NCBI GenBank assembly: GCA_028288725.1
Contig: JAQGIC010000033.1
Coordinates: forward strand, 1 to 64,000
Source: Rhodospirillales bacterium
GTDB lineage: Bacteria > Pseudomonadota > Alphaproteobacteria > ATCC43930 > CGMCC-115725
Direction of reading: 5' to 3'
Length of the DNA: 64,000 nucleotides
Shown piece by piece: positions 57,529 through 64,000 of the stretch (the stretch's first letter is position 1; each line of letters opens with the position of its first letter). Made by a program: the position numbers and the translations under genes. Under the pieces are notes generated by a model that saw only the letters and a list, made by a program, of their open reading frames with translations, did no database searches and was not told where the DNA came from.

Positions 57529-58157
57529 GCCCGGCTGATCTCGCGGACGAATTCGCTGAGCCCGATCTGGCGGGTGCGCCGGGCCCGTTCCGCCGTTACG
57601 ATGCCCTTCAGGATCTCCATGCTCTTAGCGAGATCGTGGTTGACCAGCACGTAGTCGTATTCCGGATAGTGATGGATCTCGTCCATCGCCTTCGCCATGC
57701 GCTGGCGTACCACGTCCGGATGATCCTGATTGCGCTCGGTCAGGCGCCGCTCCAGTTCGCCGATCGACGGCGGCAGCACGAAGATGCTGATGACCTGGTC
57801 GCGCGTCATCGATTCCGTCAGCTGCCGGGTCCCCTGCCAATCGAGATCGCTGACCACATCGCGTCCGCTGGCCAGGACCTTTTCGACGGGTCCGCGCGGC
57901 GTGCCGTAGGAATTGCCGAACACGGTGGCGTGCTCGAGCAGGTCGCCGGCGGCGACCATGGCGTCGAATTTGGCCTGATCGATAAAGTAGTAGTGCGTTC
58001 CCTCGATCTCGTTCGACCGCTTCGGACGCGTCGTCACCGAAATCGAGACCGCCAGACTGGGGTCCGATTCGAGGAGTTTGCGGGTGAGCGTGGTCTTGCC
58101 CGCGCCGGACGGCGAGGACAGCACGATGATGAAGCCGCGGCGGCTGATCTCGACCAT
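57525..58157 (-). CDS. gmk: Guanylate kinase
   Basis: A 210-residue GMP kinase. It has the P-loop FIIVLSSPSGAGKTTL, SVTTRPKRSNEIEGTHYYFI (GMP site), LLEHATVFGNSYGTPRGPVE and DLDWQGTRQL. It starts 7 bp after yicC, so the two are one transcript. The convergent overlap with rsmA is 4 bp. Confidence 0.97.
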   Translation of the reverse strand: MVEISRRGFIIVLSSPSGAGKTTLTRKLLESDPSLAVSISVTTRPKRSNEIEGTHYYFIDQAKFDAMVAAGDLLEHATVFGNSYGTPRGPVEKVLASGRDVVSDLDWQGTRQLTESMTRDQVISIFVLPPSIGELERRLTERNQDHPDVVRQRMAKAMDEIHHYPEYDYVLVNHDLAKSMEILKGIVTAERARRTRQIGLSEFVREISRA

Positions 58158-58164
58158 ATCGTCT

Positions 58165-59052
58165 CTACTCGATGTTCTGAACTTGCTCGCGCAACTGCTC
58201 GATCGCGGCCTTGAGATCGAGGCCGGTCCGGGTCAACCCCAGATCGGCCGATTTGGAGCAGACCGTGTTGGCTTCGCGATTGAATTCCTGGCACAGGAAG
58301 TCGAACCGCCGGCCGACGCCCGAGCCTTCCGACAGCAATTCTCGGGCGCCCTGGATATGGGCGGTCAGCCGATCCAATTCCTCGCGCACATCGGCCCGGG
58401 CCAGGATCAAAGCCAGCTCCTGCGCCAGCCGATCTTCGCTCACCGGCGAGGCACCCTCCAGCAGATCGGCGATCTGCTGCTTGAACCGTACGCGAATCGC
58501 GTCGGGCAGGGCCGCGGCCGATCGCTCCGCTTCCGAAACGAAGCCCGAAATCTCGTCGAGCCGGGTGCTCAACACCCGCCCGATCCGCTCGCCTTCCCCG
58601 TCGCGGGCCGCGAGCAGCGCGTCGGCGGCCTGGGCGAAACTGGCGATGAGGGCCGCCAGGCGGGCCTCGCGCGCCGCGGGGTCCGGCTGGTCGTCGACCA
58701 GTTCCATCACGCCCCGCATGCCGAGCAGCCCGTCGAGCCGCGGCGGGGCCGCATCGATGGCGCCTTCGAGCGACTTCAGGAGCGCGATCACCTGGCCCAA
58801 CACGGTCTCGTTGATCTTGAGCTGGGCGGCGCGAGCGGCTTCGGTGATGTTGAGCGAGATATTGATCGAGCCCCGCTTGATGCGATCGCCCAGCAAGGCC
58901 TTGCACGGCGCTTCGAGCGCGTCATAGCCGGCCGGAAAGCGGAAGCGCAGATCGAGCGCCTTGCCGTTGACGCTTTTCAATTCCCAAACCCAGGCGAAAC
59001 CGTCGATCTGGCTCTCGACCCGCGCGAAGCCGGTCATGCTCGATACTGCCAC
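58165..59052 (-). CDS. YicC/YloC family endoribonuclease
   Basis: A 295-residue YicC family protein. The N-terminus SSMTGFARVESQIDGFAWVWE, the WELKSVNGKALDLRFRFP segment and the C-terminal DUF1732 part (DVREELDRLTAHIQGARELL, GRRFDFLCQEFNREANT) are diagnostic. YicC proteins have been described as endoribonucleases acting on small RNAs. The start is GTG at 59052, or ATG five codons in. It is followed by gmk at 7 bp. Confidence 0.94.
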   Translation of the reverse strand: MAVSSMTGFARVESQIDGFAWVWELKSVNGKALDLRFRFPAGYDALEAPCKALLGDRIKRGSINISLNITEAARAAQLKINETVLGQVIALLKSLEGAIDAAPPRLDGLLGMRGVMELVDDQPDPAAREARLAALIASFAQAADALLAARDGEGERIGRVLSTRLDEISGFVSEAERSAAALPDAIRVRFKQQIADLLEGASPVSEDRLAQELALILARADVREELDRLTAHIQGARELLSEGSGVGRRFDFLCQEFNREANTVCSKSADLGLTRTGLDLKAAIEQLREQVQNIE

Positions 59053-59147
59053 GCCTCAGTCCCTTCGATCGGAATTCCATCCTGGTATCGGCTTATAGCG
59101 CCGACGCGCCGCCCGCAACAATCGCCGCACGGGGGGACGCCATGCGA

Positions 59148-59153
59148 TATAAT
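59148..59153 (+). promoter_or_regulatory. TATAAT box before the SDR gene
   Basis: A perfect TATAAT lies 6 bp before the ATG at 59160. A start 7 bp downstream would coincide with the A of that ATG, giving a leaderless mRNA. No good -35 is visible at 17-18 bp. Confidence 0.45.
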
Positions 59154-59159
59154 GGGTCC

Positions 59160-59939
59160 ATGGTTGAAAATTTCCGAAACATCCTCATCACCGGCGCAGG
59201 CAGCGGGCTTGGCGCCGCCCTTGCCCGACGCTACGCGGCGCCGGGCGTGCGCCTGGCCCTGATCGGCCGCAACGCGGTCCGGCTGGCCGAGGTCGAGGCC
59301 GATTGCGTCGCGCGCGGCGCCACGGTCGCGCGCGCCTCGATCGACGTGACCGAGCGCGCGGCGCTGGCCGCCTGGATCCTGGCATCCGACGAGGCGATGC
59401 CGTTCGATCTGGTCATCGCCAATGCCGGCATCTCCGGCGGCACATCGGGCCTGGGCGAGAGCAACGACCAGTCGCGTCTGATCTTCGCGATCAATCTGGA
59501 CGGCGTGCTGAACACGATCGATCCGATCCTGCCGCGCATGCGCCGGCGCGGTACGGGCGCCGTGGCGCTGATGAGCTCGCTGGCGAGTTTCCGGGGCCTG
59601 CCGGGAGCACCGGCCTACGGCGCCAGCAAGGCGGCCGTCCGGGTGCTGGGCGAGGCCCTGCGGGGCGACTATCTGCCGAGCGGCGTCGTCGTCAGCGTCA
59701 TCTGCCCCGGTTTCGTCACCACGCCGATGACGGCGCGCAACCGGTTCCACATGCCGTTCCTGATGGATGCGGAACGCGCGGCCGACATCATGGTGCGCGG
59801 CCTGGCGCGCGGCAAAGGCCGCATCGCCTTTCCAGGGCCGATGTATGCGCTGATCCGCCTGATCGCGGCCCTGCCCGGCCCGCTGCTCGATCGCTTCGTC
59901 GCGCGCCTGCCGCGCAAGGCGCCGCCGACCGCCCTCTAA
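59160..59939 (+). CDS. Short-chain dehydrogenase/reductase
   Basis: A 259-residue classical SDR oxidoreductase. It has the cofactor motif ILITGAGSGLGAALAR, IANAGIS, and the active site from Ser in LMSSLASFRG to the Tyr-Lys pair in YGASKAAVRVLGEALR. Unusually for this cluster it is on the plus strand, between yicC and an orphan gene, splitting the acpP-fabF-mltG and yicC-gmk blocks. The substrate is unknown. An alternative start at 59142 follows a G-run; I prefer 59160 because it gives the normal SDR N-terminus and fits the TATAAT box. The stop TAA lies in a dispersed repeat. Confidence 0.88.
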   Translation: MVENFRNILITGAGSGLGAALARRYAAPGVRLALIGRNAVRLAEVEADCVARGATVARASIDVTERAALAAWILASDEAMPFDLVIANAGISGGTSGLGESNDQSRLIFAINLDGVLNTIDPILPRMRRRGTGAVALMSSLASFRGLPGAPAYGASKAAVRVLGEALRGDYLPSGVVVSVICPGFVTTPMTARNRFHMPFLMDAERAADIMVRGLARGKGRIAFPGPMYALIRLIAALPGPLLDRFVARLPRKAPPTAL

Positions 59940-59999
59940 GCCGAACATTTAGAGCCTGATCCGATCAAACCGAGCCGGTTTGATCGGATCAGGCTCTAG
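59934..59999 (+). repeat. Dispersed element, copy 4 (short form, perfect hairpin)
   Basis: CTCTAAGCCGAACATTTAGA leads into perfect 22-bp arms (59951-59972 and 59976-59997) around a 3-nt loop AGC. The left module holds the SDR stop TAA (59937-59939) and the right edge CTCTAG holds the TAG stop of the 380-residue gene on the minus strand (59996-59998). Confidence 0.93.
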
Positions 60000-61138
60000 A
60001 CCGGCGGCAGCCCGGTCTGGGCCTTGAACCCGTCGAACAGGGTGGCATAAGCCTCCAGCCGCGCCGATGGTCCGCGCTGGGACAGCAATCGATCCATCTC
60101 CTGCGCCATGGCCTCGATCGCCTCGACGATTTCCCGCGGACGCAGCAATTGTTCGGCCCGTTCCACGGCGCGGGCCGCGCCCTCGGCGACCGACCGAACC
60201 GCGCAGCCATCCTGGATCGCCCGGCCCAACCCATGCATCTGCACCAGCATCCGGAGCCGGGCGCCGAATTCCTCCGTCGCCATCGCCGGCCGTTCGACCG
60301 CGGCCAGGCAGTCGCCCAGCGTCTTGTGTTCGATCGCCAGCATGGCGGCGGCGAAGCGGCGCAGCGCGTCCATGCCCAGATCTTCGGCATAATGCTCGGC
60401 GGCCGGGTCGTATTCCTCGCCGACCCCCTCGATCACCCGGCGCGTCATCACCAGGAAATCATCGGCCGTCGCCAGCAGATCGAACCGCGCGCGCAACGCC
60501 GCATCGACGAGGCAGCTCTCCATCGTCGCCGTCACCCGGCGCAGGGCCGCGCGCGCCAGAATCCGCGAATGCTGACGGACCTGTTTGTCGCCGATCTCGT
60601 CGCCGAGCAGCTCCAATACGTCCAACATCGCGCCGATCTGGCGTTGATTGGCGGCCAGCAATGGCAGATCGACCAGCTCTGTGGCGTCGAGACGGTCGCG
60701 GATCCGGCGGCTATGGGCTTCGACACGCCGCACCAGTTCGAGCCCGACGCGGGCACTGCCGCGCGGCTGCTCGATCAGCCGGCCCAGCGCCATCAGGCAG
60801 CGGGCCAGATCGTTCGGCGTCGCCAGGCCGGGCGCCGAGGTCTCGTCGATGCTGTCCCGAAGGGACAAGGCCGCCAGCAGTTCGTCCTCCAGGCACGGCA
60901 GCAGCTGGGCGATCGCATGCCGGCGGAATTCGCGATAGGCGGCACGGCGGTGCAGGTCGTTGTCGTTGTCGTTGGACGAGGCCGGATCGCGCTGGAGATC
61001 GGTCGCCACCAGGGCGGCGGCGAACAGGGTGCCGACCGCCATCGGCGTCGGGCCGCTCGCGCGCATCGATTCGCCGGCATCGCGAATCGTCGCGAAATGC
61101 TCGGCCAGTTCCCGGGTCTCGGGCGATGACCGGGTCAT
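59996..61138 (-). CDS. Hypothetical helical protein (380 aa)
   Basis: A soluble 380-residue protein, predicted almost wholly alpha-helical, with many Leu, Ala, Arg and Glu. Residues 50-62 hold an unusual SSNDNDNDLH stretch. Parts such as AHSRRIRDRLDATELVDLPL and QRQIGAMLDVLELLGDEIGD suggest long helices. No signal peptide, membrane helix or known domain is visible, and I do not recognise a family. It lies between the SDR gene and mltG, on the strand of the acpP cluster, but its stop falls in a repeat element, so it may be a late arrival in this cluster. Confidence 0.75.
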   Translation of the reverse strand: MTRSSPETRELAEHFATIRDAGESMRASGPTPMAVGTLFAAALVATDLQRDPASSNDNDNDLHRRAAYREFRRHAIAQLLPCLEDELLAALSLRDSIDETSAPGLATPNDLARCLMALGRLIEQPRGSARVGLELVRRVEAHSRRIRDRLDATELVDLPLLAANQRQIGAMLDVLELLGDEIGDKQVRQHSRILARAALRRVTATMESCLVDAALRARFDLLATADDFLVMTRRVIEGVGEEYDPAAEHYAEDLGMDALRRFAAAMLAIEHKTLGDCLAAVERPAMATEEFGARLRMLVQMHGLGRAIQDGCAVRSVAEGAARAVERAEQLLRPREIVEAIEAMAQEMDRLLSQRGPSARLEAYATLFDGFKAQTGLPPV

Positions 61139-61306
61139 GTCCCGGCTTCAGCGATGCGGTCGTTTGCCATGAAAGGTCCACCTCGTGCCGCAAACGAGGC
61201 GCCGGACAATCCGTTCCTGGTTCTACGCGCTCCCGCAGTGGGCCCCGGCGTCCGGGCCGGCGGCTGTGACCAGCCCGTGTCATCGAAAAGCGACGAACGG
61301 CGGCGC

Positions 61307-62299
61307 CTAGTCGGCGGCCGGCTTGGGCGCCGCCTGCAACTGGCGCCAATGCTGCACCGCCTTGTTATGGGCATCGAGCGTCGCCGAAAAGGCATGGCCG
61401 CCCGACCCGTCTGCGACGAAATAGAGCGCGTCGGTCGCGGCCGGGTCCAGCACGGCCTTCAGGGCCGCTCGGCCGGGATTGGCGATCGGCCCCGGCGGCA
61501 GACCCTTGGCGAAATAGGTGTTGTAGGGCGACGCCAGGTCGAGATCGGCCCTGCTCAAGCTGCGGCCGAGCGGATGGTCGCCCTGGGTGATCGCGTAGCT
61601 GACCGTCGGGTCTGACTGAAGTTTCATGCCGAGCTTCAGGCGGTTGTAGAACACGCCCGCGATCATCGGCCGTTCGGCCTCGATCCCGGTTTCCTTCTCG
61701 ACGATCGAGGCCAGGATCACCGCCTCGGCCGGCGTATCGAGCGCCAGGCCCGGCTTGCGGGCCGCCCACAGCTCGGCCACCAGCTTGGTCATGCCGCGGT
61801 GCATCCGGTCGATCAGCGCCTGACGCTTGTCGCCCCAGGAATAGAAATAGGTTTCGGGTAGCAGCGTGCCCTCGTCCGGCCTCGCCGTCACGTCACCGCT
61901 CATCGCCTCGGCCTGGGTCACCAGGGCCACGATCTCGGCGCCGGTCAGGCCCTCCGGCACGACCAGGCGATGGACCACCGTCTTGCCGGAGCGCAGCAGA
62001 TCCAATATTCCCGCCGGCGAGATCGCGGCAGGGAACAGATATTCGCCGGCCTTCAATTCGCCGCCGGTCAGCCGGGCCGCGAGCATGAACAGGCGGACAT
62101 GGGTCAGGATACCGGCGCCCTCGAGCGTGCCGCCGATCGCCTCGCTCGTCCCGTGCCGCTCCAGGACGATGGTCTTGGCCTCGCTCGAAGGGCCCGGCGC
62201 CTCGTACCATTGAAGCGCCCAGCGGGCGCCCAAAATGCCGATCGCCGCCGCCAGGCAGAGCCCGACGGCGGCGATCAGAGGGCTGCGGCGCCTGGCCAA
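61307..62299 (-). CDS. mltG: Endolytic murein transglycosylase MltG
   Basis: A 330-residue membrane-anchored YceG/MltG enzyme that cuts nascent glycan strands. It has one N-terminal helix (LIAAVGLCLAAAIGILGARW), a LysM-like part, and the catalytic region AVILASIVEKETGIEAERPM with the active-site Glu. FYNRLKLGMKLQSDPTVSYAI (as two pieces) and PYNTYFAKGLPPGPIANPG are diagnostic. The most upstream start in frame is TTG at 62299, 14 bp after the fabF stop. Confidence 0.95.
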   Translation of the reverse strand: MARRRSPLIAAVGLCLAAAIGILGARWALQWYEAPGPSSEAKTIVLERHGTSEAIGGTLEGAGILTHVRLFMLAARLTGGELKAGEYLFPAAISPAGILDLLRSGKTVVHRLVVPEGLTGAEIVALVTQAEAMSGDVTARPDEGTLLPETYFYSWGDKRQALIDRMHRGMTKLVAELWAARKPGLALDTPAEAVILASIVEKETGIEAERPMIAGVFYNRLKLGMKLQSDPTVSYAITQGDHPLGRSLSRADLDLASPYNTYFAKGLPPGPIANPGRAALKAVLDPAATDALYFVADGSGGHAFSATLDAHNKAVQHWRQLQAAPKPAAD

Positions 62300-62313
62300 C
62301 CGCTGTGCCGGGC

Positions 62314-63576
<1,263 letters not shown>

Positions 63577-63639
63577 CTCAATCCACGCGTTGTTTCATAA
63601 CATTCTAGCGGCCCGGGGGCCGAGCGTGGTCGAAACCAC

Positions 63640-63672
63640 GATCGGGATCGCCCGCCACGGACGATCCCGATC
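63640..63672 (-). terminator. Stem-loop between acpP and fabF
   Basis: GATCGGGATCG (63640-63650) and CGATCCCGATC (63662-63672) are perfect 11-bp arms with an 11-nt loop, 8 bp after the acpP stop on the minus strand. It probably ends part of the transcripts, giving acpP higher mRNA levels than fabF. Confidence 0.6.
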
Positions 63673-63679
63673 CCGAGTC

Positions 63680-63913
63680 TCAGCTGTGCGCGGTAATGAA
63701 AGTCACCGCGTCCTTGACGGTGACGATCTTCTCGGCCGCCTCGTCGGGGATCTCGCAACCGAATTCTTCTTCGAACGCCATGACCAGCTCGACCGTGTCG
63801 AGGCTGTCGGCACCGAGATCGTCGATGAAGCTCGCGTTCTCGGTCACCTTGGCCTCGTCGACGCCCAGATGCTCGACCACAATCTTCTTAACCCGATCGG
63901 CGATGTCACTCAT
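63680..63913 (-). CDS. acpP: Acyl carrier protein
   Basis: A 77-residue ACP, highly acidic. It has the phosphopantetheine site [20 protein letters not shown] with the modified Ser, and the N-terminus [20 protein letters not shown]. The start at 63913 has an AAGGA ribosome site; the nine extra residues upstream are not needed. The gene upstream (expected fabG) lies beyond the window edge. Confidence 0.98.
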   Translation of the reverse strand: MSDIADRVKKIVVEHLGVDEAKVTENASFIDDLGADSLDTVELVMAFEEEFGCEIPDEAAEKIVTVKDAVTFITAHS

Positions 63914-64000
63914 GTCTCTGTTCCTTAGATGTAATGGCAATGATCTTACGCGGAAGGACCGCTCGGTGCATGTCTCGGCCTGAGTAGGCCACTGTCGGCA

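Noticed and set aside
61139-61306. Small minus-strand ORF between mltG and the 380-residue gene
   Set aside because: The frame overlaps mltG and is Arg/Pro-rich without a ribosome site; it is typical of random high-G+C frames.

Overview
This 64 kb window of high-G+C DNA (roughly two thirds G+C by eye) reads as chromosomal sequence from an alphaproteobacterium, most likely of the Rhodospirillales type. The evidence is gene content and order: hdaA-perM-DUF2066 next to purM-purN, a tiny aa3-oxidase subunit IV, coaD-gyrA, lptF-lptG-lptD-surA-pdxA-rsmA, acpP-fabF-mltG with yicC-gmk, an intracellular PHB depolymerase, and chvE-gguA-gguB. No plasmid, phage, insertion sequence or CRISPR array is visible.

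Layout. 0-6 kb: a truncated GT39 membrane glycosyltransferase, a DcaP-like porin, an Ldh2-family dehydrogenase, a DUF3300 protein, tRNA-Lys(TTT) and two small ORFs. 6-9.4 kb: coaD and gyrA. 9.4-20.8 kb: an accessory block with a hybrid histidine kinase whose N-terminus matches the plant ethylene receptor copper site, the last two steps of tyrosine/homogentisate breakdown (hmgA-fahA), a ChvE-GguA-GguB sugar ABC transporter and an orphan solute-binding protein. 21-27.8 kb: ssb, a divergent PEP-carboxylase-like protein and uvrA. 27.9-33.5 kb: a degenerate EAL protein and a five-gene acyl-CoA operon (metallo-hydrolase, two class I CoA-transferase-like subunits, a class III CoA-transferase, a hotdog thioesterase). 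33.5-38.6 kb: a multi-PAS sensor kinase divergent from an XRE-cupin regulator, then phaZ. 39-45.2 kb: sixA, hdaA, perM, DUF2066, purM, purN and cox subunit IV. 45.3-46.8 kb: an AT-richer GT25 glycosyltransferase and a DUF1203 gene. 46.9-57.5 kb: ndk, holC and pepA, divergent from the LPS-export/outer-membrane operon lptF to rsmA. 57.5-64 kb: gmk, yicC, an inserted SDR plus an orphan 380-residue protein, then mltG, fabF and acpP.

How it fits together. Most of the window is housekeeping: replication and repair (gyrA, ssb, uvrA, hdaA, holC), nucleotides (purM, purN, ndk, gmk), cofactors (coaD, pdxA), the envelope (lptF/G/D, surA, mltG) and fatty acids (fabF, acpP). The accessory parts are catabolic and sensory.

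The most unusual observations are: (1) a hybrid kinase carrying all five residues of the ethylene/Cu(I) site at the same spacing as in plant ETR1; (2) a dispersed palindromic element present four times, whose ends supply the stop codons of six flanking genes; (3) a PEPC-like protein altered in several catalytic signatures; and (4) a CoA-transferase beta-like subunit with Asn where the catalytic Glu is expected.
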